This document shows positions 33,850 to 42,809 of a stretch of 64,000 nucleotides of DNA, one piece after another; the stretch's first letter is position 1; each line of letters starts with the position of its first letter. This DNA is from Heliobacterium mobile (GTDB taxonomy: Bacteria > Bacillota > Desulfitobacteriia > Heliobacteriales > Heliobacteriaceae): the NCBI RefSeq assembly GCF_009720735.1, contig NZ_WNKU01000004.1, positions 62,001 through 126,000 of the forward strand, written 5' to 3'. Position numbers and translations under genes: made by a program. The notes below the pieces were generated by a model. The model was not told where the DNA came from. It did not search any database and saw only the letters and a program-made list of their open reading frames with translations.

Positions 33850-34604
33850 TCTTTCGCGGAGGGTAATAACTCTTCGGACAGCCCTTTGCGGACTTGTTCC
33901 CGTACAGTCTGGCGCAACCAGCGTGACGTCACCTGATCGACCGGATAAGCAGCATAGACCGATGATAATTCTTCTGCTGCTTGAAGCTTTACCAGGAGCA
34001 CCTGATCGATATCGGCGTGGGCAACCATGCCCTTTTTGATCTCGAACATCCGGCGGCGGGTCTCGCCCTCATACCAGAGGGCTTTCTGAAAGTCCCAGCC
34101 GTAGGCGACAAAGCGCCGCAGCAGATCTAAGAGCCGGTAGGCGTGGAGAGCTTCCTTCGTGTCGTACCCGAATTCTCTGACCAGATGGGCCGTTGTCGAT
34201 GTTCCTTTGCGAAGATTCTTCAGTTTCTCCTTCACCGTGCCGATGCAGTTGCGGAAAAGTCCCGGCCGATTCAACTGGGCGAGTGCTTCTTTTCGAGATA
34301 GAAGCTTTTGACCCAGTTCAACATGCTGGGGATGGACGACCACTTCCTGGCTAAAGAGGATTTCGAGAAAATAGGGATTCCCCTTCAGGATCAACTCGGC
34401 GAAACGGCGTATATCGTGGACGGTATAGTCCACTTCCGGCGAAGTCTGAGCAGAGGAAAAAAACTTCTGCCCATAAAGATCGTCAAAGGTGGGCAACAAG
34501 AGGTACTTCCAATCTTGATCTGAGGTGCTGTCATGGAGGTTGTAATTGGGGGAGCCGACCCTGGCTGACAGGAGAATCTTTCGTCCTTCAATGGTTTCCA
34601 GCAT
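33846..34604 (-). CDS. RlaP-type predicted nucleotidyltransferase
   Basis: 252-residue protein of the RlaP (PF10127) branch of the DNA polymerase beta-like nucleotidyltransferases. The catalytic pattern is visible: a Gly-Ser start (VGSPNYNLHDSTSDQDWKYL) with the DxD-type metal ligands in SDQDW (about residues 28-32). A helical C-terminal region (about 110-240) follows. The family is often phage- or RNA-repair-associated, with unknown substrate; tRNA or another nucleotide-like group is likely. ATG 34604 has AAGGA about 10 bases upstream; the frame opens at 34637. It lies 29 bases after the HD-domain gene, so the two likely form an operon. Confidence 0.75.
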   Translation of the reverse strand: MLETIEGRKILLSARVGSPNYNLHDSTSDQDWKYLLLPTFDDLYGQKFFSSAQTSPEVDYTVHDIRRFAELILKGNPYFLEILFSQEVVVHPQHVELGQKLLSRKEALAQLNRPGLFRNCIGTVKEKLKNLRKGTSTTAHLVREFGYDTKEALHAYRLLDLLRRFVAYGWDFQKALWYEGETRRRMFEIKKGMVAHADIDQVLLVKLQAAEELSSVYAAYPVDQVTSRWLRQTVREQVRKGLSEELLPSAKD

Positions 34605-34633
34605 ATCTCTACATTCCTTGCAGAAGAAGTTTT

Positions 34634-35221
34634 TCAACCGTAATTTTCGGCGACATACTGCAAAAAGGATTCGTAGATATCGGGGGCAAACCAGGCTTTG
34701 TTTTTCGCCAGATACTCTTTGGCTTCGGCTAATGTGCGTGCTTTCTGGGTCACCCGGTCTTCACGCAACATGGCGAAAACGTCACAGATACCGATGATCT
34801 GGGCGCCTCGTGTGATGGACGAGCCTGTTAACTGTCCGGGATAGCCGGAACCGTCGTAATGTTCATGGTGCTGCTCGACCATCTCGGCCACTTCCGGCGG
34901 AAAGAGTCCCCCTTCCTGGATGATGGAAGCGCCATGGTTGGAGTGGACCTGGATCAAGATCTGCTCGATGGCGTCGATGCCATGAGGCTTTTGTAGGATA
35001 CCGGAAGCCACACGCAGCTTGCCGATATCGTGCAGCAAGGCGGCTAGGATGATCGGCATGGATGTTTCACGGGGTAAGCGAAGAAAGCGTATGAACTCTT
35101 TCGTCACCTTCGCTACGTCTTGTGTATGTATCAAACTGGGAAGATCGTGTTCTTCCAGCTTCTTCAGAAGTCGTTCTGTCTCTTCGAGAAGCAAAGGATA
35201 CTTGTCCGCCGGAACGGGCAC
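34634..35221 (-). CDS. HD-domain phosphohydrolase (HD-GYP-like)
   Basis: 195-residue HD-superfamily hydrolase. Metal-binding His/Asp appear in LLHDIGKLR (HD pair near residue 62), and further ligands in HSNHGA, HHEHYDGSGYPG. The GYP tripeptide (GSGYPG) is that of HD-GYP c-di-GMP phosphodiesterases, but the domain is short and lacks an obvious sensor. Substrate is therefore uncertain (c-di-GMP or another nucleotide). The start is GTG 35221 with GGAGGTGG 6 bases upstream; longer frames to 35449 overlap the mfd leader. It is divergent from mfd and precedes RlaP. Confidence 0.8.
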   Translation of the reverse strand: MPVPADKYPLLLEETERLLKKLEEHDLPSLIHTQDVAKVTKEFIRFLRLPRETSMPIILAALLHDIGKLRVASGILQKPHGIDAIEQILIQVHSNHGASIIQEGGLFPPEVAEMVEQHHEHYDGSGYPGQLTGSSITRGAQIIGICDVFAMLREDRVTQKARTLAEAKEYLAKNKAWFAPDIYESFLQYVAENYG

Positions 35222-35294
35222 AGGAAGCCACCTCCATGGAATGTGGTTTCCTTCATTGTAACCGATTCCCATGGGGAACAAAACATCCTTTTCT

Positions 35295-35324
35295 TGACCG
35301 GACAAGTGGGGTAACAATATAATG
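35295..35324 (+). promoter_or_regulatory. Sigma-A promoter of mfd
   Basis: TTGACC (35295-35300), 18-bp spacer, TATAAT (35319-35324), about 100 bases before the mfd start. Confidence 0.65.
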
Positions 35325-35423
35325 AGAACGAATTCGGCCGTCCTACTCCGGTGCCGGGAGGCGGGGGGATCGATTTTTCCTGCCCCGAAAAGGTGTCGAG
35401 CCAAGGACGAGAGGAGAGAGCGT

Positions 35424-38400
35424 ATGGCCGAAAAGGCGATAGCAAACAATCTTTTTGATCATATAGCGGATACTACGGAATTTCAGCATCTCTGGACCGA
35501 CTGGAAACGAGGCCGCGGCGCCCAGGCTGCCTTTGGCTTGACCGGGAGCCAGCGAACAACCTTGATGGCGACCTTCGCCAGTCGATCGGGGCAACCCCTC
35601 TTGGTGGTCACCCATTCGATACAGCAAGCGAAAAAAATTGTCGAGGACTTGCAATCCCTCCTGCCCAATGAGGATATCTTGTTCTTCCCCGCTACGGAAG
35701 TGATGCCCTATGAAGTACTGTCTTCGAGCCATGAACAGTTGGCCCACCGGTTGACGACGCTGCTGCGATTAGCCCGCAAAGAACCGGTCACCGTAGTCAC
35801 CACTATCGACGCTTTGATGAAAAAAATCGTACCCCCTGCCGTCATGGCCCAGGGGGCTATTCCTATTTCCGTAGGGGAACGGGTCGACTTGAATCATCTG
35901 ATCGAGTCGCTGCATTTTTTAGGCTACCAGCGGGCCAACCAAATCGAAGGGGCCGGCCAATTTTCTCTCCGGGGCGGCATCTTGGATATCTTTCCGCTCA
36001 CACAGTCCCAGCCGGCGCGCATCGAGTTCTTCGATGACGAAGTGGACTCGATCCGGCTGATCGATGTGGAAAGCCAGCGTTCCCTCGAAAAAGTAAATGC
36101 CTATGAGATCGGCCCTGCCCGGGAGATGCTTTTGACGGCGGAGACGATGGAACAGGGCCGGGAGAGACTGGCCCGAGAAGCGGAAGCTGCCCGAGAACGG
36201 CTGCTCAAATCGGATCAGCAGGAGACGGCTGCCCGGTTACAGGAAAAAGTGGACAGTTACCTGGAGCAATTGGCCGAAGGCATCTGGGTGGAAGGTTTGG
36301 AGCAGTTTCAGAACTTTTTCTATCCCGATCAGGTGCTGCTTACAGACTATCTACATCCGGAGACGATCCTGTTCTGGGACGAGCCGACGCGGATCAAGGA
36401 AACGGCCGAGGCCAAGGAGCAGGAGATCACCGAAACCTTCCTGCACTTGCTTGAGTCTGGCGGTGTACTGCCGGAGCAGAGGAACGTCTATACCTACTAT
36501 AACGACTTGAGTGCTGAGTTGGGCGCAAAGCCGATCATCTATCTGGCCCTGCTCGCGAAAAAACTAGATCGGGTCAACCACGAAAACACGGTTCATTTTA
36601 CGGCCAAGAACATGCATCCCTTTTTAGGCAAGTTAGATATGTTGGCCGATGAACTCAAACAGTACCGGAAGAGGAAGGCGGCCGTACTGATCCTAGCGGC
36701 TACACCGTCCCGCCGCGACCGCATCTTGGAGGCGCTGCGCGACTATGGCGTAGAAGCCCGGTCTGTCGCTGGTATCGAGTCGGAAATCATCACCGGAACC
36801 GTGTCGGTCGGCGTGGGCCATCTCGAAGCAGGCTTTGAAATGGTATCGTCCCGGTTGGTCGTCATCACCGACTATGAGATCTTTGGCCGGGAGAAAAAGC
36901 CCCGCAAACCGAAAAAGGCAGCCCGGGAAGGGCAGAAGATCGATTCCTTTGTCGACCTAGCCCTCGGCGATTACGTCGTCCATGTCAACCATGGGATAGG
37001 ACGGTATATGGGCGTCGAAAAGCTCGACGTAGGCGGTATCCAAAAAGATTACCTGGTGATCAAGTACGCCGGGGAAGACCGTCTTTACGTTCCTACGGAG
37101 CAGGTTCACCTGATCCAAAAATACGTCGGCACCGAAGGGGTAGCGCCGAAACTATACCGCTTAGGCGGAAACGATTGGCAAAAGGTCAAACAACGGGTCA
37201 AGGAATCGGTCCGGGAGATGGCCGGTGAACTGCTTAAACTGTATGCTGCTCGAGAAAGCCAGCCGGGCTTTGCCTTTCAGGCGGACTCGCCTTGGCAGAA
37301 AGAATTTGAAGAGGCCTTTCCGTATGAGGAGACACCTGATCAGTACCGCTCGATCATCGAAGTGAAGAGCGACATGGAACGGCCCAAGCCGATGGACCGT
37401 TTGCTCTGCGGCGATGTGGGCTATGGCAAGACAGAGGTGGCCATCCGGGCTGCCTTCAAAGCGGTGCAGGACAGCAAGCAAGTGGCGGTCCTGGTCCCTA
37501 CGACCATCTTAGCTCAGCAGCACTATAATACCTTCCGGGAGCGCTTCAGCGGCTACCCCGTCCGAGTCGAGGTGCTCTCTCGCTTCCGCACGGCCAAGGA
37601 ACAGAAGCTCACCATCGAAGGGTTGAAGACAGGCGAAGTCGATATCGTCATCGGTACTCACCGGCTCGTCTCGAATGATGTATGCTTTAAAGAGCTTGGA
37701 CTCTTGATCATCGACGAGGAGCAGCGCTTCGGTGTGGCCCATAAGGAGAAGATCAAACAATTTAAGGAGAACGTGGATGTGCTGACCCTGTCCGCCACGC
37801 CGATCCCTCGTACCCTGCACATGTCCATGGTGGGCTTGCGGGACATGTCGATCATCGAGACGCCGCCGGAAGATCGCTACCCCGTGCAGACCTATGTGGT
37901 GGAATACAACCCCGAGCTGATCCGGGAGGCCATCCGCCGGGAGTTAAACCGGGGCGGCCAAGTCTATTATGTTCGCAACCGGGTCGAAGACCTAGACCGC
38001 ATCGCCCGTGATTTGATGGCAATGATTCCAGACGTTCGCGTCGCCGTAGGTCACGGTAAAATGCGGGAGGACCAGCTAGAACAGATCATGCTCGACTTTT
38101 TAGAAGGCGAGTACGATATTCTCGTCTGCACGACGATCATCGAGACGGGTCTCGATATTCCTAATGTGAATACGTTGATCGTCGACGGGGCCGACCTGAT
38201 GGGCTTATCTCAGTTGTATCAACTCCGGGGGCGGGTGGGCCGCTCCAACCGGTTAGCCTACGCCTACTTCACCTATCGCAAGGACAAGGTGCTCACCGAA
38301 GTAGCGGAAAAACGGCTCCATGCGATCCGGGAGTTTACCGAACTGGGATCGGGCTTTAAAATCGCCATGCGGGACTTAGAGATTCGCGGTGTCGGCAATC

Positions 38401-39095
38401 TGCTCGGGCCGGAACAACATGGACAGATGGCTTCCGTCGGTTTTGACCTCTATTGTCGCTTGCTTGAAGAGGCGATCCAAGAACTGCGCGGAACAAAACC
38501 GGAAGAGAAGCCCGATGTGCTCGTGGAAATCAAGGTGGACGCCTTTATTCCGGACGGCTACATGGCCGACTCGGCCTCCAAAGTCCATTTTTACAAGCGC
38601 CTCCTCGATGCCAAGACGATCGATCAAGTCGATACATTGGAAGAGGAGATGGAAGACCGTTTTGGCAATTTGCCGGAAGCCGTTCAAAACTTAGTCCGCC
38701 TCAGCCGGATCAAAGCTCACGGACAGGCTCTCGGTGTGTCGGCGGTGCAGCAGGAAAAAGAAGAGGTTCGTATCCGCTTTTTTCCTCATGCCAAGGTGGA
38801 CGCGTCGGCCATTTCGGCGCTGGTGCAGTTTTTAGGCCGGAAGGTCAACTTCTCTGCCTCGAGTGGTTTTGAAGTGAGAATCAAAACGACCCGCCAAAAA
38901 CCGCAGGAGACGCTGCTGATTGTCGATAAAGCGATGGGCCTGCTGGCTAAAGCGAGCAAAGCCAAAGATGCGAATGGGGAAGCCGATAAAACCTCGGCGA
39001 TGCCGGAGCCGGAACCGCGAGCAGTTCAGGCGGTTCCTGAATCGGCGACAGGTCGAAACCGTGGGAACCAATGGCCGCCAAGTATTCGCCATTGA
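35424..39095 (+). CDS. mfd: Transcription-repair coupling factor
   Basis: 1223-residue Mfd removes RNA polymerase stalled at DNA damage and recruits UvrA. Domain order is standard: UvrB-like N-terminal module; CarD-like RNA-polymerase interaction domain (GDYVVHVNHGIGRYMGVEKL, about residue 510); RecG-like translocase with Walker A GDVGYGKTE, DEEQRFG and VGRSNRLAYAYF; TRG motif; and a C-terminal UvrA-regulating domain. ATG 35424 has GAGGAGAGAG upstream. The Bacillus gene fin (yabK) between pth and mfd is replaced here by the reverse HD/RlaP pair. The C-terminal 40 residues are low-complexity. Confidence 0.97.
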   Translation: MAEKAIANNLFDHIADTTEFQHLWTDWKRGRGAQAAFGLTGSQRTTLMATFASRSGQPLLVVTHSIQQAKKIVEDLQSLLPNEDILFFPATEVMPYEVLSSSHEQLAHRLTTLLRLARKEPVTVVTTIDALMKKIVPPAVMAQGAIPISVGERVDLNHLIESLHFLGYQRANQIEGAGQFSLRGGILDIFPLTQSQPARIEFFDDEVDSIRLIDVESQRSLEKVNAYEIGPAREMLLTAETMEQGRERLAREAEAARERLLKSDQQETAARLQEKVDSYLEQLAEGIWVEGLEQFQNFFYPDQVLLTDYLHPETILFWDEPTRIKETAEAKEQEITETFLHLLESGGVLPEQRNVYTYYNDLSAELGAKPIIYLALLAKKLDRVNHENTVHFTAKNMHPFLGKLDMLADELKQYRKRKAAVLILAATPSRRDRILEALRDYGVEARSVAGIESEIITGTVSVGVGHLEAGFEMVSSRLVVITDYEIFGREKKPRKPKKAAREGQKIDSFVDLALGDYVVHVNHGIGRYMGVEKLDVGGIQKDYLVIKYAGEDRLYVPTEQVHLIQKYVGTEGVAPKLYRLGGNDWQKVKQRVKESVREMAGELLKLYAARESQPGFAFQADSPWQKEFEEAFPYEETPDQYRSIIEVKSDMERPKPMDRLLCGDVGYGKTEVAIRAAFKAVQDSKQVAVLVPTTILAQQHYNTFRERFSGYPVRVEVLSRFRTAKEQKLTIEGLKTGEVDIVIGTHRLVSNDVCFKELGLLIIDEEQRFGVAHKEKIKQFKENVDVLTLSATPIPRTLHMSMVGLRDMSIIETPPEDRYPVQTYVVEYNPELIREAIRRELNRGGQVYYVRNRVEDLDRIARDLMAMIPDVRVAVGHGKMREDQLEQIMLDFLEGEYDILVCTTIIETGLDIPNVNTLIVDGADLMGLSQLYQLRGRVGRSNRLAYAYFTYRKDKVLTEVAEKRLHAIREFTELGSGFKIAMRDLEIRGVGNLLGPEQHGQMASVGFDLYCRLLEEAIQELRGTKPEEKPDVLVEIKVDAFIPDGYMADSASKVHFYKRLLDAKTIDQVDTLEEEMEDRFGNLPEAVQNLVRLSRIKAHGQALGVSAVQQEKEEVRIRFFPHAKVDASAISALVQFLGRKVNFSASSGFEVRIKTTRQKPQETLLIVDKAMGLLAKASKAKDANGEADKTSAMPEPEPRAVQAVPESATGRNRGNQWPPSIRH

Positions 39096-39200
39096 ACCCT
39101 CGGTCCGATGTAACGGCCGCAGTTCTCTCGGCAAACAACCGCAACTTCAGCCCATAAGGACCAATGTTTCACAGATTCATAGCAATATTTACCAACCAGC

Positions 39201-39230
39201 TTGTCGCTTCGTAGAGCTTGGTGGTATAAT
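39201..39230 (+). promoter_or_regulatory. Promoter of the PrsA-like gene
   Basis: TTGTCG (39201-39206), 18-bp spacer, TATAAT (39225-39230) with an extended TGG before it. Confidence 0.6.
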
Positions 39231-39267
39231 CGAGTCGTTCCTACACCAATAAGGAGGACAATTTATT

Positions 39268-40299
39268 TTGAGAAAATCAGCGAAATTGCTGGCTGTAGCC
39301 TTGTTAGGGACTTTTCTCTTGTCCCTGGTAGGCTGCGGCAGCAGCAGTACGGTGGCCACCGTCAACGGCGAAAAAATTACCCGAGTGGAGCTGGACAAGC
39401 GAGTCAACCGCTATAAACAGAACCTAGAGGGAGATCCGAACCAAAAAGAGGTCCTCGCCAGCCTGGAACAGCAGGAATTGGAACGGCTGATCGACGAAAA
39501 GCTGCTCATGCAGGAAGCGAAACAGCGGAATATCCAAGTGACTGATGCTCAGGTCGATGAAGAGCTGACGAAAGGGAAGCAGAATTTTCCCTCTGATGAG
39601 GAATATCAGAACGCACTGAAACAGAACGGCTTGACAGAACCGGAACTGAAAGAGATGATCCGATCGAACCTGATCATGTCGAATCTTTATGATACACTCA
39701 GCCCGGACGTACAAGTGAGCGACCAAGATATTCAGAAGTACTATAAAGAAAATCCCGATAAATTTAAGCAAACCCAGCAAGTCAAGGCTTCGCACATTCT
39801 CTTAAAGACGGAAGAAGAAGCCAAAGCGGTGATCGATCAACTGAAAAAAGGCGCTAACTTTGAGCAGTTGGCTGCGGAAAAGTCCACCGACCCGACGGCT
39901 GCCCAGAACAAAGGTGAACTCGGTTTCTTCGACCGCGATGCGATGGTCAAGGAGTTTTCTGACGCCGCCTTCTCGATGAAAAAAGGCGAGATCAGCAAAA
40001 CCCCTGTCAAATCCAATTTCGGCTATCATGTGATTCGAGTCGAAGATATCAAAGAAGCGCGCCAACTGACCTTAGACGAAGTGAAAGATCAGATCAAAGT
40101 CGACCTGGCGGCAGAACAGAAACAACAGAAATTCGAGACCTGGTACGGTGATGTAAAAGCGGCTGCTAAAATCGAACGGAAACTTCCCCAACCGGCGGCT
40201 CCGCAGACCGGAACAGGAACGCCTAACTCGTCACAGCAGCCTGAACAAGCGCCAGCCCCCGCAGCACCAGCCCCGGAAGGACAACAACCGTCTAAATAA
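39268..40299 (+). CDS. PrsA-like lipoprotein peptidyl-prolyl isomerase
   Basis: 343-residue extracytoplasmic foldase. Lipoprotein signal with lipobox LSLVGC (C23), then a SurA-type N-domain (about 25-165) and a parvulin rotamase domain (about 172-265, QVKASHILLKTEEEA to YHVIRVED). A Pro/Ala/Gln-rich tail (about 300-343) follows. It helps exported proteins fold at the outer face of the membrane. TTG 39268 follows AAGGAGG by 10 bases. A PrsA-like gene between mfd and spoVT is common in clostridia and absent at that place in Bacillus. Confidence 0.93.
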   Translation: MRKSAKLLAVALLGTFLLSLVGCGSSSTVATVNGEKITRVELDKRVNRYKQNLEGDPNQKEVLASLEQQELERLIDEKLLMQEAKQRNIQVTDAQVDEELTKGKQNFPSDEEYQNALKQNGLTEPELKEMIRSNLIMSNLYDTLSPDVQVSDQDIQKYYKENPDKFKQTQQVKASHILLKTEEEAKAVIDQLKKGANFEQLAAEKSTDPTAAQNKGELGFFDRDAMVKEFSDAAFSMKKGEISKTPVKSNFGYHVIRVEDIKEARQLTLDEVKDQIKVDLAAEQKQQKFETWYGDVKAAAKIERKLPQPAAPQTGTGTPNSSQQPEQAPAPAAPAPEGQQPSK

Positions 40300-40306
40300 T
40301 GACAAA

Positions 40307-40348
40307 GAGCCCGATAACCGTCCAAAAGCGGCTATCGGGTTCTTTTTT
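40307..40348 (+). terminator. Terminator after the PrsA-like gene
   Basis: A 14-bp stem with one G-U pair and one mismatch (40307-40320 with 40329-40342), followed by T6. Confidence 0.88.
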
Positions 40349-40384
40349 ACGGGAATGTCAGAACCCTTCGGGATGGAAAAAAAT

Positions 40385-40414
40385 GAATAACCCCAAAGGG
40401 TCGGATATATACTA
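40385..40414 (+). promoter_or_regulatory. Sigma-G-type promoter of spoVT
   Basis: GAATA (40385-40389), 18-bp spacer, TATACTA (40408-40414). It closely matches the sigma-G/F consensus (gHATR, CATWHTA) with one -10 mismatch. Bacillus spoVT is a sigma-G gene. Confidence 0.6.
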
Positions 40415-40467
40415 TCACTGAACCAAGAACCCCAAGTCACGGCCCACAAAGGAGGGATGGTGAAGGA

Positions 40468-41031
40468 ATGAAAGCAACGGGCATCGTACGGCGAATCGAT
40501 GATCTCGGGCGTGTGGTCATACCCAAGGAGATCCGAAGAACCTTACGTATCCGAGAAGGAGACCCTCTGGAGATCTTTGTGGATCGCGAAGGGGAGGTCA
40601 TCCTAAAGAAATATTCGCCGATTGGCGAGTTAGGCGATTTTGCCAAAGAATATGCGGACTCCTTGAGCGAGGCCACGGGCCATATCGCATGTATCGCTGA
40701 CCGGGACAACATCATCGCCGTAGCAGGAGCCCCGAAAAAAGAGTTTTTAGGCAAGCCGGTCGGGCCTGCGGTCGAACGGGTGATGGAGGAGCGGAAAGCT
40801 GTTCTTATTCAGAAGCCAGGTGAACATGCCCACTGCAAAGGTTGCCCTTCTACCGAAGAAGAGGTCGATTGCAAATTTTCTGCTGAAGTTATTGCTCCGA
40901 TTATCGCGGAGGGTGACCCGATTGGCGCAGTCCTTTTAGCATCGAAAGATCCGAACGTCAAGATGGGCGAGATGGAGATGAAACTGGCTGAGACGGCTGC
41001 CGGTTTCCTCGCCAAACAAATGGAACAATGA
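40468..41031 (+). CDS. spoVT: Stage V sporulation protein T
   Basis: 187-residue regulator of late forespore genes. The AbrB-like N-terminal domain (1-50, MKATGIVRRIDDLGRVVIPKEIRRTLRIREGDPLEIF) is followed by a GAF-like sensor (about 60-185) with HCKGCPSTEEEVDCKF. In Bacillus SpoVT fine-tunes the sigma-G regulon. ATG 40468 has AAAGGAGG upstream. A sigma-G-type promoter is visible. It lies between the PrsA-like gene and spoVB, as mfd-spoVT-yabM in Bacillus. Confidence 0.96.
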   Translation: MKATGIVRRIDDLGRVVIPKEIRRTLRIREGDPLEIFVDREGEVILKKYSPIGELGDFAKEYADSLSEATGHIACIADRDNIIAVAGAPKKEFLGKPVGPAVERVMEERKAVLIQKPGEHAHCKGCPSTEEEVDCKFSAEVIAPIIAEGDPIGAVLLASKDPNVKMGEMEMKLAETAAGFLAKQMEQ

Positions 41032-41115
41032 CTTTACCCGGATTGGGCAAAGTACTTGTGCCAAAGCATAACCGACCGGTTATGCTTTGCCGCGTTTAGG
41101 GGGTATATTGCATAG

Positions 41116-42759
41116 ATGGCCTGGCAGGGGACAGGAGGACGGCGGTTTCTCATGGGTGCCCTATGGCTGACCGGGGCGGGAATCGTCAGCAAATTTCTGG
41201 GCGCCTTTTACCGGATCCCTTTGGCTCGCATTTTAGGTTCCGAAGGTGTCGGATTATACCAGATGGTGTACCCCATCTATACGGTGGCCTTAAGTCTAGC
41301 CACAGCGGGACTCCCGGTGGCCATCTCCGTGCTGGTCGCACAGCGGGCGATCCATGGAGACCATCGAGGCGCGTATCGGGTCTTTTTAGCCTCCTTTGGG
41401 CTGCTTTTTGGACTCGGATGTGGAGCTACATATTTGATGGTCCACTATGCTCCCTTTTTGGCCAGAGGAGTTCTTCAGGACGAACGGACTATGTTCTCTT
41501 TATGGGCCATTGCACCGGCTGTGCTGCTGACGGCGCTGATGGCAGCGTTCCGAGGCTATTTTCAAGGGTACCAGCACATGATCCCGACGGCCTTGTCGCA
41601 GGTGGCGGAACAGCTCGTCCGCGTCGGAACGATTCTTTGGCTCAGCCTATACTTACTGGGATACGGCGTCGATGTGGCCGCAGCCGGTGCTACCTTTGGA
41701 GCGGTGACCGGCGGGATAGCCGGTTTGGTCGTCTTGGGGGGATTCTTTTACTACTGGCAGCGTCAAACCCATGGCGGCATTCCCCGGAAAAACCTTTTCG
41801 ATGACGAGAGTGCAGCTGCTGAGGCCGCTCCGCCTGTCGTTCACAGCAAGAGTATTTTCGGCCTCTGGAAGGACTTGCTCATCTTATCTCTCCCCATATC
41901 CTTAGGCGGACTCGTTACGCCCATCATGCAAACAGTCGATGCTGTTCTCATCCCTCGAGGGTTACAGTTAGCCGGTTATACGGCGTCACAAGCAGCTTCG
42001 CTGTTCGGAGAATTTTCCGGAATGGCCGCATCCCTGGTGGGATTGCCGTCGATCGTGACGGGAGCTGTTGGTGCCAGTTTAGTTCCCGTCATTTCGGCCC
42101 TGTGGAACCGGGGAGATCGCCCTCTCGCCATGGAGCGGTATCTCTCGTCGGTACGGATCGTGGCGCTTTTGTCCTGGCCGGCTGCCGCAGGGTTGGTTGC
42201 ATTAGCTGAGCCGATTGGGGCTCTGCTTTTTCATGCTCCTGGTTCGGCCCTGCCGATGGTCTGGCTGGCGCCAACCATTCTCTCTTCGGCTCTCTACCAA
42301 GTGGTCACATCCGGTCTCCAGGGCATGGGGAGGACGGCCTTTCCCGTCGTCGCCCTCATCATTGGCACGGTGCTGAAAGTGGGCAGCAACATCGTTCTGA
42401 TGCCCCGCTGGGGTCTGTTAGGGGCGGCTGTCGGTTCGAATGTGGGCTTTTTGGTAGCGGCGATACTCGTTCTCTGGTATATTCGAATACAGAGCGGTGT
42501 TTCCTTTCCCTGGTCGGCTGCCTTGCTCAAGCCTTTTGTTGCTGCTACAATGATGGCGGGTTACGCCCTTGTCGGTGTCCCCTATTTGACGAATATGGTA
42601 GGACCTTGGAGCGGGCTGGCCTTGTCTATGATCACTTCGTCGATCATCTATGGTCTCACTTTGCTGGCCATCGGTGGGATTCAAGCGGTCGATTTGGCCA
42701 TGATCCCCCGGGTGGGCCCGCGGCTGGCCAGTTGGCACCGGCAGTTTTGGGGCGCTTAA
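41116..42759 (+). CDS. spoVB: SpoVB/MurJ-like MATE-fold exporter (YabM)
   Basis: 547-residue integral membrane protein with about 14 transmembrane helices of the MOP/MATE polysaccharide transporter superfamily. The N-terminus (LWLTGAGIVSKFLGAFYRIPLARILGSEGVGLYQMVYPIY) is typical of SpoVB/YabM proteins, which include lipid II flippases; YabM itself was linked to sporulation. Substrate is probably a lipid-linked wall or spore-cortex precursor. Start ATG 41116 has AGGGGG about 12 bases upstream. The gene lies between spoVT and yabN. Confidence 0.92.
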   Translation: MAWQGTGGRRFLMGALWLTGAGIVSKFLGAFYRIPLARILGSEGVGLYQMVYPIYTVALSLATAGLPVAISVLVAQRAIHGDHRGAYRVFLASFGLLFGLGCGATYLMVHYAPFLARGVLQDERTMFSLWAIAPAVLLTALMAAFRGYFQGYQHMIPTALSQVAEQLVRVGTILWLSLYLLGYGVDVAAAGATFGAVTGGIAGLVVLGGFFYYWQRQTHGGIPRKNLFDDESAAAEAAPPVVHSKSIFGLWKDLLILSLPISLGGLVTPIMQTVDAVLIPRGLQLAGYTASQAASLFGEFSGMAASLVGLPSIVTGAVGASLVPVISALWNRGDRPLAMERYLSSVRIVALLSWPAAAGLVALAEPIGALLFHAPGSALPMVWLAPTILSSALYQVVTSGLQGMGRTAFPVVALIIGTVLKVGSNIVLMPRWGLLGAAVGSNVGFLVAAILVLWYIRIQSGVSFPWSAALLKPFVAATMMAGYALVGVPYLTNMVGPWSGLALSMITSSIIYGLTLLAIGGIQAVDLAMIPRVGPRLASWHRQFWGA

Positions 42760-42809
42760 AAACTGTTTTTGGCGCCCTCTCTACATTGTGAACGAATCGG
42801 AGGAGCATC

